In this document: piece by piece, positions 1 to 12,279 of the stretch
How positions within the stretch are numbered: the stretch's first letter is position 1
Layout: each line of letters begins with the position of its first letter
Assembly: GCA_963930655.1 (NCBI GenBank)
Contig: OZ005612.1
Coordinates: 13,521,001-13,585,000 of the forward strand
DNA from: Myrica gale
Taxonomy: Eukaryota; Streptophyta; Magnoliopsida; Fagales; Myricaceae
Direction of reading: 5' to 3'
DNA length: 64,000 nt
Translations under genes and position numbers: made by a program
The notes under the pieces: model-generated
Database searches by the model: none
Told to the model about the DNA's origin: nothing
What the model saw: only the letters and a program-made list of their open reading frames with translations

Positions 1-985
1 TTCACCAGCTATCGTGGGTGGATGGTTTCTGTGTTGACTCCCTCTTGCACGAATTTTTTTGTGCGCTTATCTCGGTAGCCAGAGAACCTGAGGTGCAGAT
101 GGAGATGCGAGGAGTACATTCCATGTTCTCGGCAGACGTCATTGCCGATTTCCTGCACTGCCCTCGGCCTAGGACTCCCTGCTTCCCAGCGGTTCCTTTG
201 ACGGATGAGCAGAGGACATCAGAGCAGGACTTATGGACGCTGATGACACTAAGTTTAGTATGTTTTGCCGGATTTTACACCTTATCTCGACGATGAACGT
301 CGATGGCAGAACTCATTCTACCGAGTGCACGTTCTCGAGAGCTCAGTGCATGCTCTTACTGGGTCAGCAGACGTTGATATATTTTCTACTGTACATGTTA
401 GAGCTGATTATGAATGAGGCTTGGGGAATTAAGGAATATAGTCTCCCATACGACGTGTTTCTAACTCAGTTCCTCATTTCTCGAGGTGTTATGATCACTG
501 CTGAGGATACCGTAAGGGGGATAAGAGTGCGCTGAACAAGTTCACTCTGTCCAGGAGCAGGTGCAGGAGGGGGCATTGACTCGACGGTTTGCTCGTAGAG
601 CAGCAACGGCCACAGAGGTGGCAGCACGACCTTCTACGTTAGCTTCAGAGGTACCTCTTGAGCCGAGAGCACCAGTAGTGCCCCCTCCCTGGTCGTACCT
701 CGACAGTCGTGTCAGCGCGACTGTGCAGGCCGCTCTACAACCTCTTGAGAGGCCGGTGCAGTCCTTAGAGGAGGAGGTGAAAGTGTGCAGACCGCCTTCA
801 ATTGGGAGTGCACTGTGACAATGCTACGCAGCAAGTCGGTCGTGGCTCATATGTCAGACGTCAGCGAGCAGCTAGAAGAAATTAAAAAGATTCTGGATGA
901 TTTCAAGACGGAGGCAGAGCCACCTATTATTCCCGGAGATATTCCTGATGACTTGGACACTTTCTGCGATGCTATTGCACGTTGA
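1..985 (+). pseudogene. Remnant of an env-like / 'putative plant transposon protein' gene
   Basis: Four overlapping open segments alternate between two frames (1-296, 233-535, 561-818, 785-985), which is the pattern of one coding region with at least three frameshifts. The segments hold a leucine-rich middle (residues like SRAQCMLLLGQQTLIYFLL) and a C-terminal helical segment (EQLEEIKKILDDF) ending at a stop near 985. The layout resembles the plant transposon-protein domain (Transposase_32 type) found in env-like genes of LTR retrotransposons, and it parallels the better preserved env-like gene at 59584-61073. The family call is by resemblance only. The left side runs off the window, so the parent element is unknown. 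Confidence 0.4.
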
Positions 986-1415
986 CTTATTTTTATTTTG
1001 TTTTTTAATCTATTTCGGACATACATTTAGATTTCTGATTTTAGTTATATATTTGATAAATTTGTGTTTATCTGTGAAAATGTAGTAACTTTGATTATAT
1101 TTTAATTGTTTTTTATTTGTATATCATGACATATACAATTATATACGTAAAATGACCAATATACCCTTTGGTCGGCGAAAGTAACGAAAGGATACCGTGA
1201 CCAATATTACTATTAATATAAGAATTTAATAATGTGACCAATATTACTATTAATTAATTAATTATATAATGTGAGTTTAAATGATTATAAATATAAAAAT
1301 ATATAATTTGTGAAAAATATTATTATTTTTGTATTAAGATGACATTAGTAGTAATTTAATTTTAATAATTAAGTCATTTGTTAGGCAAAAGTCTGTTTTT
1401 TTATAATTAGGACAC
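986..1415. other. AT-rich interval, no gene seen
   Basis: This is AT-rich sequence between the env-like remnant and the first GATCGATCG repeats. I searched for the CACTACAAA terminus expected for the left end of the CACTA element and did not find it, so the boundary between the two elements is unresolved. Confidence 0.5.
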
Positions 1416-2065
1416 CGATCGATCGTGTCTAAAAGATATCGAGGGATCGTTAGAATGAAATGCATGCGTCGTCGTTTTATACATACGTGATGATCGATCG
1501 TTAAATTGAGACCAATAATCAACGCAGCATGTCGCATAATGGTTCACCTACCGATGGATCGTTTGTATGTCATGCATGCGACGTCGTTTTATTCATCTGT
1601 GCCGATCGATCACTTGTCTGTAGCGATCCGTCGGTATTATCCGTCGTCGTTTTGGTCTTATACACGATCCATCGCTCATTCTTTTGATCGATCGTTACAT
1701 TTTATCTTCATTTTATTGAATAACGTGAGTTTAAATGATTATAAATATAAAAATATATATTAACATAGTGTGTTATAATGTATTTAGATTACATAACAAT
1801 ATATCACGTATATATAATTCATATTTAGGAAAGCATGTATAAGTTGTACATGTTGCATTATAGAAGGGGAGTACACTTGTATAATATGAGTTAAGTATTA
1901 AGATGTTAGAAACTAGTGACATAACGCTTATTTAACACATGATTACAAGTCATAAGAACGAATTATGTATTAAGATGATATTATTAGTAATTTAATTTTA
2001 ATAATTAAGTCATTTGTTAAGGTAAAATCTGGTTTTTTTATAATTAGGTCCACGATCTATCGCAT
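1268..2065. repeat. Internal direct duplication in the CACTA left subterminal region
   Basis: Two segments occur twice in the same order. The stretch starting GTGAGTTTAAATGATTATAA is at about 1270 and again at about 1724. The stretch with AATTTAATTTTAATAATTAA followed by a GATC-rich block is at about 1333-1425 and again at about 1970-2065. The two spacings differ, so the second copy carries about 200 extra bases (about 1772-1968). This looks like an old local duplication followed by an insertion or deletion. Confidence 0.6.
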
Positions 2066-2400
2066 AGTAATGAGATCGATCGGGACATAACAATGTCGTT
2101 TAATATTTTGGTACTGATGGATCGTTAGTTTGTAATGCATGCGTCGTCGTTTTATATAGACTATACGATCGATCGCGCATTGTACACGATCCATCGGTGA
2201 AATTTGAGTGGGATTTTCAAGGTTGAGAGATGATCGATCGGTGTATAACGGTGTCGTTTAATAATTTCCTACTAATGGATCGTTAGTTTGAAAATGCATG
2301 TGTCGTCGTTTTATACAGACGCAACGATCAATCGGTGAAATTTGAGCGGGATTGTTGGGACTGACGAGGCGATTTAACGTCCTCTACACCGATCGATCGA
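1416..2400. repeat. CACTA left subterminal repeats (GATCGATCG / GTCGTCGTTTTAT)
   Basis: CGATCGATCG-like palindromes recur on both strands, interleaved with a second motif around ATGCATGCGTCGTCGTTTTA at about 1462, 1570, 2134 and 2293. At about 2077-2335 they form two units of roughly 150 bp. CACTA (En/Spm) elements carry short subterminal repeats that bind the element's own TNPA-type protein. The same GATCGATCG motif recurs at 2925-3110 and at 41440-41830 near the opposite end, which ties the two ends together. Confidence 0.7.
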
Positions 2401-3364
2401 CTTATATCGAGATTGAAATGCGAGAATGCGCAAAGGCCGTGGGTGAAAGGCAAAAATACACCCACGACAGGGAGAAAAGGAGAGTCACAAAAGCTCCCTA
2501 CTTGGCCCGAAAATTTTTGTCAAAACACCGTCCTTTTAGTTGTGAGAGTTTTTAGAAGTGCTTAAGGTTAAGCCCAAGTTCAAATTCATTGGTTTTTAAC
2601 CGGGTGAATATTGGAAAATTTGGGCGTCATTTGTGAGATTTTGGTGTGAAATTGGTTCGTTTTGGTCTACATTTCGTGCAAGAGGTAATGGAATCAACAT
2701 ACACTACGATTTATGAATGATTTAGTTGGTTATTTGATGTTTTTAATATTTTTCCATTTGTGGGTATTGTGGAATGAATTTGTGATGATTAGAGCTTATT
2801 AGAGTATTAATAATATGTATATTAGAATTAGAATTGCATGAGGATGATTTGTGAGTGTTTTTGGCTTGGATTTGAGTGTGGGGAGGCCTGAAAAGTTGTG
2901 TTTTCGATCTGGATTTGTCACGCTCGATCGCCTGTTTCTGACGATTGATCGTCTGTTAGATGGTGGTATTGCCGATTGATCGTCTATGTGATGACGATGG
3001 ATCGTTCGTTAGTTGGAGGCTCGGCGATCGATCGTCTATTTTTAGACGATCCATCGGTATTGAACACCAATCGATCGTCTATAGTAACAATCGATCGCGT
3101 GTTTTGGTCAGATCGCTGCATCGCTGATTTTTTTAGTCTTTGTTTTTATAATTGATACATGTGTAGTATTTGAGCTATATATTGAATGTTTGATTATTGA
3201 AGTGCTTGAGTTCTGAAAATAAATCATGGAGTTTGAGAAGCATGTAGGGTGAATATTGGAGTGTTTTTGACTTGTTATGTTTGAGATTATTTGAGGGATA
3301 GGCTTAATTCTTATGTGGAGCTTTACGAATTACTTAATTGGTGTATTTTTTTAGATTGGTGGCG
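2401..3364 (+). other. CACTA 5' leader with a second GATC-palindrome cluster
   Basis: No protein is supported here. The interval lies between the subterminal repeats and the first TNP2 start codon and probably holds promoter, leader and an intron (a polypyrimidine tract ending in TAG lies just before 3353). GATCGATCG/GATTGATCG motifs cluster at about 2925-3110. The part from 2671 onward is duplicated at 27278. Confidence 0.5.
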
Positions 3365-3989
3365 ATGGATAATAGTTGGATTTACGAGAAAATAAGGTTT
3401 GGTGAAAAGTATGCGGAGGGGGTCCGTAGGTTTGTCGATATGGCTGCTTCTTGTGTAAACTCTCGGGGTCAGATCAGATGTCCGTGTCGGAAGTGCAGAA
3501 ATGTAGTATTTCAAGTGTTAGATAAAATGGAAGATCATATTTACATTAATGGGTTTGATGTGAGCTATAAGTTATGTGTGTTTCACGGGGAGGGTATGCA
3601 ACATACTTTTAATTTGAGTCAAGAGTCCGGTGCGGGTTTACCATATAGTGATGATGATTTAGAGGGAGATAACTCTGATAGAATGACAGAAATGTTGACT
3701 GATGTTCGCGCCGGATTAGATGGTGGGCCGATGAGGGTTGAAACGGAGAACCCTAATAATAAGGAAACCCCTAGTTCGCAACCGAATGGTTCAACACCAC
3801 TTAATAAGTTATGGGAAGAGGCAGAACAAGAATTGTATCCTGGATGTACCAAGTTTAGTAAGTTGTCATTTACGGTCCGGTTGTTGCATGTACAGTCAGA
3901 GAATAAGTTGTCAGTTAAAGCATTTGATATGATATTACAGTTGATTATGGAGGCGTTGCCAGAGGGGGAGACATTATCGAGATCGTATC
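3365..3989 (+). pseudogene. TNP2-like CACTA transposase, N-terminal part (Transpos_assoc domain)
   Basis: The ATG at 3365 (MDNSWIYEKIRFGEKY) opens the N-terminal domain typical of plant CACTA TNP2 proteins. It has the zinc-binding-like signature CPCRKC and the closing LCVFHGE within about the first 76 residues. An acidic, low-complexity stretch follows, ending in TLSRSY. The frame is cut after codon 208 plus one base by element A at the GTATC target. The missing two bases of the interrupted codon lie at 32321, giving Tyr then His-Glu-Ala, so the gene was intact here when A inserted. TNP2 catalyses transposition by binding and cutting the element ends. Confidence 0.85.
3985..3989. repeat. Target-site duplication GTATC of Ty3 element A (left copy)
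   Basis: GTATC lies directly left of the LTR end at 3990. It recurs at 28592-28596 (left of the third LTR) and at 32316-32320 (right of it). Five-base duplications are standard for Ty3 retrotransposons. The third copy reflects the duplicated flank. Confidence 0.9.
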
Positions 3990-6900
3990 TGTCACGCCCC
4001 GAACGGCATCCCGCAGGGACCGTGACAGCCGCGAGCTATCCCCCGGATGGCTCCAGCGTTCTTACTTATATTCTTACTTGATTACGGCGGAAACGTACAG
4101 GATCGCGAGGGGTTTGAGCAAATACTTACATAATCAGAGTTCTCATTAAATTCATACAAAACAAATATTTAAAACATATTAGAACCCAATTAGTGACACT
4201 CATGTCACTATCAACAAAATGCGAAGCTTAACATCTTGGGCATCTAGGTCAGGTAGTCCTCCTGACTCTCTTCACCTGATACATCTGGAATGACACAGTT
4301 TTAAAAACGTGAGTCAAAAAGACTCAGTAAGGGAAAAACGTAAAACTTAAATCATGCTCTTGACTCATGCTTGCTTAATCATGAAAGAAAGAAAACTTGA
4401 TAACTGATGCATATGCGTGCTCATGAATTATGCATATGCTCTTGCTTAGTGTTTTCGGCCCCAGGCCCTTGAAAACCACTTTCTTTCATACTCGCTTGTA
4501 AAACTGGCCCTTGGCCCTTAAAAATCATTCATTCGTACTTGTGCCCTTGTTGGCCTTATCATAATTATTTCATGTCTTTTACTTGTGGGCTCGCTCCATT
4601 TGACCCCTGAAGTCAGGGTTGTGCGTTCCCTTCGGAACCGTCCCCGAATTCCCTTAGAGACTTTACATCTGGTCGAGCTAGCCCTTGAAGTGGCCCCGGG
4701 CCTGATGGCTAGACACGACCCTTGGAGGCACCACACCTTCTCATTGTCCTTCAGTGTGGCTTGCACAGCCTCTTGGATTCACCCATCCTTCTCATAAATG
4801 TCCTTCGGTATGGGAGTCCAACTTGATGGTACGGTACCGACCGGTGCCCCTTATATTAACTTATCGTTTCATAAAACTTCTCATATTCTTTCCATAAAAA
4901 TCATTGCATAATTTTCTTCTTGAAAAATTCATGCAATGCACATGTCATGTCATGCTTGCTTAAAATTCATGCTTGTTCATGAAATTCATATCATGTCATG
5001 CTTTCTTAAAATTCATGCTTATTCATGAAACGATGCAGTGTGTCATTCCAGTTTTGAAAAGAAATACTTACTGTCCACTTACAGTATCCACTTACTATTC
5101 CACTTACTCTTGCTCTTCTTGTTCGTGTATACAGACACGTGGATCGCCTACAAGCGATTCAAATATTCTTTTAGACTTTAAGAATTATGAAATCATTTCT
5201 TTTGAAATCAGTCATCAATCGAAGATATATATATATATCTATATATACATATCACAGAAATTCATTTAATTACAAAATAATTATTTTATTCTTTTCCTTA
5301 ACAATATTCAAAACTTAACTTATTAAATTAATATTTTTATTGAAATAAAAATATATTTATCCATGTACGTGTCTCGATTAGGGTTAAATAATACTCATAG
5401 GTTTAGATTTAAACCTAAGTCTCTTTTTATTACACGTACTACATTACCTTATATCTAACTATTAATAATTTATTCATGATTAAATCTTAACTTAGACTTT
5501 AAACCTCAAATAAAACCCGAGTAAAACTTAACTAGGGTTCCAATAATATTTAATAAAGATCATGGCTCTATAATATTATTCCAACTAGCCTAACTCTAAT
5601 TTTTCTTATCCAACACAAAAATGAAAATACATAAATCATAAATTTGCACTTAGGGTTAACTTCTTGTAACTTTCGGCCACTACCATTTATGCACCAATTA
5701 ATCACAACTTTTCTCCAAGGGTGATCCCATCCTCCAATCAACAAATTTCACAACCTAATATCTACAAATCAAAACACCAATACCATACACCATACTCAAG
5801 GCATTCGGCCAACTCAAGTTTTTACCCAATGATTAGTTTTCTTTTATTTCCTTCAATATGCATGCTCCCAATACTTAACATAATCATCCACTATGCATTT
5901 AAGGTCATAAATCTTGCACATGTTAAGGCCAATGTCCAAATCTACACATATTCAAAACTATACATGAAAATCCTCATAGCTCATTTTCGGCCATACCCAA
6001 AATGTTACCTTTTTCATGCTAAAATCATATCATGCACATCCTTTGCATTTGTGACCTAACTAGCATGCATACACTTAATCTTTTTATCAAATAATTCCAT
6101 CAACAATAGGTCTACTCTTTATTCACACTAATATCCATAGATCTAAACAAAGATATCATTTTTCATCACCCAACATATCAAAAACTTAGATCTAACTTCC
6201 TTTAACTTGCATTGTTCTCCATTTGCATTTTTCTTCACATACAACCTTAGATCTAGGGCTTTCATGGTTAGATCTAACATGTAAACAACCTAGGGTTCCT
6301 AAGCATCCAAGATCTAACAACATCAAGGCATCTATCAAAATACAACTCCAAGATCTTACACATAGGCCATTCGGCCACTCATGCTAACCCAACAAAATCA
6401 TTTTAGTCTTACCTTATTGTTTGTCCAAGCTTGAGCACCTAGAAAATAAGGTACCTTTGGTTAGTACTTGTGAAGCTCAAGACAAAATCATCAATGAAAC
6501 TAAACTCACCTTCAACCTTTACCAAATCTTCCTATCCTTCTCCTCCTTCAAAGATTCGGTCCACCCTCCTTAGAAATGACCAAGCTTGGTTTAAAAGAAA
6601 CTCTATAGTGGTGAAGAGGACATGGTAAGTTTGAAGAATAATGGTGTCAAATGGCTAGGTTTTCATGGTAGGATTTGTCAACAAAAAGGAGAGATTTACT
6701 TGGCTTTTGGAATGGGTTTTGGCAAGCTAGATGGAAGTGGTTTAGAGGCAAGATGAAATGCACAAACCTTGAACTCTTGAGTGTGAGATTCGGTCAAGGC
6801 TTGAAAATGGGAGAGAATTGAGAGGTTTGCAATATTCGGCCAAGGCTTAGAATGGGAGAGAGTTGAGTGAATGAGGGATTCGGTCATGGCATTTGCAAAG

Positions 6901-8092
6901 GGTTTGTGTGAGTTTGAGTCTCCCCATGCAACCCTAAGGCTATGACATAGGGTTGAGAGAGAGAATGGTCATGAGAGAATTTGAAAGAGGGAGGGGGGAT
7001 GAATGGAGGGGTTGGCCGACCAAGGCTATGTCCACATCCTTCTCTCTCTTTTTTATTTTTTATTTCCTTTCACTTCTCTCACTCTCACATCACATGTCTT
7101 CAAAATTGGCTTGCATTTAAATTCTTCTCTTTCTCTCCTCATATGCTCCAACGTAAATCACTCCCTCTCTCTCTTGCTTTTCTCTTCTCTTTTTACTTCA
7201 ATGCGTTGTCTTATCACCCTTACACAACTTACACCTTCTTACACATCTCTTACACATCACATGGCACCTTACTTTGGCTTCCACATTTCCTCTCCTTGCC
7301 TTTCACGTAGAAGCCCTCATTTGCTTAGTTTGGTTGCTTTTCAACCAACCTAGTTACTTCCACATTAATATGCAACTAACTTTCAACTTGGTTTTCACTT
7401 ATCACCTAACTTATCACTTTATAAGCTCTCTTACTTATCTATCCATTCAAATAGCTTATCACCTTATAAGTATGATATCTTATCATGTGATAATGGCCTT
7501 AGCCTATCTCTACAATAATCACAAGGCCTTATCACTCTAAAGGTTTCCTAGCTTATCATGCTTGCTTATCACTATGATAAGCAAGTGTGCTTATCAATTA
7601 AATCATTTCTAACTTTATCACATAACTACATAGCTTATCATTTGAATATTCATATGGAAATTCTATTAATAATATAGAACACATCATAATATTACATGTC
7701 ACATACAATATATTAATCCATGTATTCAAAAGAATTTCATTATTTAATCTATTAATAATTTCGGCTTATACGAGGAAATTATTAAAGCATAATTCGAATT
7801 ATATGGCCCATGAATCATAGTAGGTAAATGAAAAATATCAGTTTGTAAAAGAGGAACTTACTTGCAAATTTCGGCTCTTAACATAATATAATTTGTACTT
7901 GCATTAAAATGGCATATTAATTATTTAAAGAGATTTTATGAAATAAAATCCCATTTAAATCGAAATACCATAACATAAGAAATTAGGCCATACATTGGCC
8001 AAAACATAGCCCCATTAAGAAATAAAAACTATTACATTGGAAAAATAAAATAATACATAAGCAATTACGTAGGGGAAAATCGGGGTCTCACA
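3990..8092 (-). repeat. LTR of Ty3/Tekay element A (3' LTR, 4103 bp)
   Basis: On the minus strand the LTR starts TGTGAGACCCCGATTTTCC at 8092 and ends GGGGCGTGACA at 3990, the same ends as the LTRs of element B. The termini form an imperfect 11-bp inverted repeat. Inside are a cluster of GATAAG boxes with an 11-bp-arm hairpin (7561-7585), a long CT-rich tract on the plus strand (about 7030-7200) and a conserved block near 5130-5160 containing the G-box/ABRE-like core CCACGTGTC. The open frames in the LTR are not supported as genes. Confidence 0.92.
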
Positions 8093-8105
8093 TTCTCCCC
8101 TCCTT
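8093..8105 (-). other. Polypurine tract of element A
   Basis: The minus strand reads AAGGAGGGGAGAA directly upstream of the LTR start. This is the expected plus-strand primer site, and it is identical to the tract before the 3' LTR of element B. Confidence 0.8.
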
Positions 8106-8132
8106 ATAAAAATTCCGACCTCGGAATTTCTT

Positions 8133-8984
8133 TTACCACCAGAAATTTTGCCCTGATTGCGTAGGTGTAGGGCAATGGGGATTGGGACGAACATTAGTGC
8201 TTGTCCCACTACTAATCTCTCCCTGGTAAACGCGATCTGGGGAATTACTCCCCATCCAAGAGTGCGATCTGATTCCTTGACTTGGTTCCTCTAGACTAGG
8301 GTCATGGATGACGTTCTCGGGTGGTCCATGAAACCTAGGTCTAGACTCTACTTCCCGTGACGAAAAGTGGGTCTCCGATCCAGCGTCTTGAGCCCTAACT
8401 CTTCGACGGTGTCGGTTCTCGTTACATCGCCTAGGTGTACACTCACGTCTCGAGTTACTACGCCTAGGTCGTTCTTGGGATCGTTCTCTAGTCTCACTAG
8501 GTATCGGATGTTGTTCCATGGGGTCTTCTTCCGGATCCTCCTCCGGGTCCTCTTCCGGATCCTCTTCCGGTTCCTCTTCCGGATCTTCCTCAAAGTTTCC
8601 GGGTAACATGGTCCTTAAGGGAATAGCATTTATTGGCGACTCTGGCCAGTAAATACCCTCCAGATATCCAGAACAATCTGGAGATAAGGGTTGACCCCAC
8701 CTGGAAGATCCAGGTTGGTCAGGTGCCGGGGGTGGCGGGGGCTGGTATGTCCCCGCCATACCTTGCTGCCAATACGTTACGTGGGTTTGGTACGCTCCTC
8801 GGGGGTCCCCTCTATCCGTCTCATGTGATGCGTGAGTCGGAGCCTCCTGGCTTCCCGACTGTCTCGTGGAACCTTGGGTTCTATGGTTAACCCGAAACAA
8901 ACTGCGGTACTCTCGTGCGGTCATCCTTCTCTGAGAAGGCGTTCCCGAATGCTAGGAACGAGGGGGTCGACTACTCGGTGGCAT
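8133..8984 (-). pseudogene. Accessory ORF downstream of pol in element A (unknown function)
   Basis: The ATG at 8984 (MPPSSRPPRS) opens a frame that ends at 8133-8135 (NFWW then stop). It is about 283 codons with a single nonsense codon at position 11 (plus-strand 8952-8954), where copy B has glutamine. The protein is hydrophilic: an arginine-rich N-terminus, a proline/glycine-rich middle, then six acidic units of the type EEDP from a 12-bp tandem repeat, then an Arg/Ser-rich C-terminus. There is no transmembrane segment or recognised domain. It lies between pol and the polypurine tract. I do not recognise the family. Because copies A and B carry different nonsense mutations, the ancestral element probably had this frame open. 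Confidence 0.6.
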
Positions 8985-9150
8985 CTGACAACATAATACA
9001 ACGGTCAGTCATGTGTGCATTCAAAATATCATCATGTATCACAAAGAATTTAGCATTCTTTATGTAAGGAAGTCAAACACAAATATCAGACAATAATACT
9101 CATACAAGCCAAACATTCAATCAATAGGGAGGGAAGTAAACATTCGGATA

Positions 9151-12100
9151 CTATTCTCCTTTTAACTGGGGGTACTTCTCGTACATATCACTTTCCAACT
9201 CCCAAGATGCCTCCTCTACCCCATGATTCCTCCATAGAACCTTCACTAGCGGTATCACCTTGGTCCGCAATTGTCGCTCTTTTCTATCGATGATCCTTAC
9301 TGGCTCCTCCACATAGGTAAGGTTTTCCTTAATTTGTAAGGGCTCATATTCTAACACATGGGTAGGGTCTGACACATACTTTCGTAAAAGCGATACGTGG
9401 AACACATCATGTACTCCCGCAATTGATGGCGGTAAGGCCAGTCTATACGCCATTGGTCCAACACGCTCTAGGATCTCGAAAGGTCCTATAAATCGTGGTT
9501 GAAGCTTCCCCTTCTTCCCGAATCGTGCTACCCCCTTTGTTGGAGAAATCTTTAAAAACACTTTACTTCCTTCCTCAAAGGCCAATTCTCTTCGCCGGTT
9601 GTCCGCATAACTCTTCTGCCGACTTTGGGCCGTAATAAGTCTTTCTTTTATCAACCGAATCTTCTCTTTTGTCTGTAAAATCATCTCTGGTCCCAACAGT
9701 CTTCCTTCTCCTACTTCATCCCAATATAATGGCGACCTACACCTTCTTCCATACAAAGCTTCATACGGTGCCATGCCAATACGTGATTGGAAACTGTTGT
9801 TGTATGCGAACTCTGCTAGCGGCAAATACTGAGCCCAGCTTCCTTTGAAGTCAATGACGCATGCTCGAAGCATGTCTTCCAAGATTTGAATGGTCCGCTC
9901 CGATTGGCCATCCGTCTGTGGGTGGAAAGCAGTGCTAAAATTCAACTTAGTGCCTAGGGACTCCTGCAATCTTTTCCAAAACCTTGACGTAAATCTCGGA
10001 TCCCTATCCGACACTATGCTCTTTGGTATGCCATGGAGTCTCACAATTTCTTGGAGATAAACTTCAGCTAGCCTTTCCGGGGTATACTTCACCCTGATGG
10101 GCAGAAAGTGGGCTGACTTGGTCAATCGGTCCACTACTACCCATATTGCATCGTAGCCAGCTGTCGTTCTTGGTAGCCCTACTACAAAATCCATGGCTAT
10201 TCCTTCCCACTTCCATTCAGGGATCTCCAGAGGCTTCAATGTTCCTGCTGGCCTCTGGTGTTCTGCTTTCACTCTCTGACAAGTCAGACATCGAGCGACA
10301 TACTCCGCTATCTCTCTCTTCATATTCGGCCACCAGTAAACCTTCTTGATGTCTTGATACATCTTCGTTCCTCCAGGGTGGATGGTATAGGGCGTAGTAT
10401 GCGCCTCTGCCAAAATCAACTCCTTGATTCCCCCATCACCAGGGACACATATTCTACTCCGGTACCTCAGCACTCCATTCCTATCCTCAAAATCGGGATC
10501 ATTATTCTTCTCAATCCTTTCCCTAATCCCTATTATCACCGCATCGCTCTTCTGGGCTTCACAGATTCGCTCCTCCAGCGATGGTTGCAATGACAGCCCT
10601 GCGATGGAAACATACCGGTCGGCCAATACAAGCGTGATCTCCTCTCTTTTTAGATCCTCCATGATCTCCTTAGCCACCACCTCTACGGCACTTGTTTCAG
10701 CCGACTTCCGGCTTAAAGCATCAGCCACCACGTTAGCTTTCCCAGGATGGTAGCTAATGGTGCAATCATAGTCCTTGATCAGCTCCAACCAGCGCCGCTG
10801 CCTCATATTTAGCTCCTTCTGAGTGTTAAAATACTTGAGGCTTTTATGGTCCGTAAATATCTCGCACTTAACCCCATAGAGATAATGCCTCCATATTTTC
10901 AGAGCATGCACGACTGCAGCCAACTCCAAGTCGTGAGTGGGGTAATTCACCTCGTGGGGCCTCAGTTGCCTCGATGCATAGGCTATAACCCTCTTATCTT
11001 GCATTAACACACACCCAAGACCTTGCTTTGAGGCGTCTGTATAGATCTCATACTCCCCATGTTCCGAAGGTAATGCTAACACCGGGGCAGTAACCAGATG
11101 AGCTTTTAGCGTCTGGAAAATTTGCTCACACTCGTCTGTCCAATCGAACTTAACGTTCTTCTTGGTCAACGAGGTCATTGGCATAGCTATCTTTGAAAAT
11201 TCCTTGATAAACCTCCGGTAATACCCTGCTAATCCCAGGAAACTTCTTATCTCCTTAACATTTGTAGGTCTAGGCCATTTGAAAACCGCATCAACCTTTC
11301 CGGGATCTACAGCTATTCCTTCTCCCGACACTACATGCCCTAAAAATCGGACTTGCTGCAACCAAAACTCGCACTTGGAGAATTTAGCATATAGCTTCTT
11401 CTCCCTTAGGATCTGCAAAACAATCCTGAGATGCTCCTCATGCTCCTCCTGGTTCCGAGAATAAATCAAAATATCGTCTATGAACACCACCACAAATTTA
11501 TCCAGGAACTCCCTGAACACTCGGTTCATCAAGTCCATAAATGCGGCCGGGGCATTAGTTAATCCAAACGGCATCACCAAAAATTCATAGTGACCATATC
11601 GGGTTCGAAAGGCCGTCTTTGATATATCTCCCTCCTTAACCTTCAACTGGTGGTAACCCGACCTCAAATCAATTCTTGAAAATATTTGTGCCCCCTGCAA
11701 TTGATCGAACAAGTCGTCAATGCGAGGTAGCGGGTACCTATTCTTCACAGTCACCTTATTCAACTCCCTATAATCAATACACATCCGGAGGCTTCCGTCC
11801 TTCTTTTTCACAAACAGGATCGGTGCTCCCCAAGGCGACACACTCGGCCTTATAAATCCCTTCTCCAAGAGATCTTCCAACTGGACCTTCAGCTCCTTTA
11901 GCTCTGCCGGAGCCATTCGATACGGCACCTTGGAAATTGGGACTGTCCCAGCTTCCAATTCAATTCCGAACTCCACCTCCCTATCCGGCGGTAACCCCGG
12001 TAGGTCTTCCGGGAATACATCCGGAAACTCAGTCACTATTGGGGTTTGGTCAAATGCAGGGACCTCGTTCTGCGTATCGCTTCGCGTATCACTTGCCCAT

Positions 12101-12279
12101 ACTAGAATTCCCTTGTGCCCTCCTTGCAACAATCTCTTAGCTTGCAGGGCCGAGACAATTGCTGGCCTTCGCTCCATCTTCCTCATACCGGTAAAACAAC
12201 AATCCGGTCTCCCCTCCTTTTGGAACAAGACCTTCTTCTCATAGCACCGAATATTGGCACCATGCTTCGACAACCAATC
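9151..12279 (-). pseudogene. Pol of element A: protease end, reverse transcriptase, RNase H, integrase, chromodomain
   Basis: One open frame of about 1040 codons runs from the insertion point of B to the stop at 9151-9153. In order it contains the protease tail ([10 protein letters not shown]), reverse transcriptase with [16 protein letters not shown] and the catalytic FIDDILIYS, RNase H starting [11 protein letters not shown], integrase with a His-His-Cys-Cys zinc region (ending CLTCQ) and a DD35E core ([21 protein letters not shown]), and a C-terminal chromodomain ([16 protein letters not shown]). Chromodomains steer integration to particular chromatin. The frame has no internal stop, but it lost its start and gag when B inserted after the residues GMDW. 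Gag-protease continues at 26142. Confidence 0.92.
12275..12279. repeat. Target-site duplication CAATC of element B (left copy)
   Basis: CAATC precedes the LTR start at 12280 and is repeated directly after the other end at 26142-26146. Removing B and one copy restores a continuous gag-protease-pol frame of element A. Confidence 0.95.

Noticed and set aside
6981..7540. Overlapping Ser/Leu/Phe-rich frames in the LTRs (also 31204-31763)
   Set aside because: CT-rich LTR sequence read in several phases, not coding.
10146..10753. Plus-strand frames opposite the pol gene of element A, and the mirrored ones in B
   Set aside because: Shadows of a strongly coding opposite strand; no protein features.
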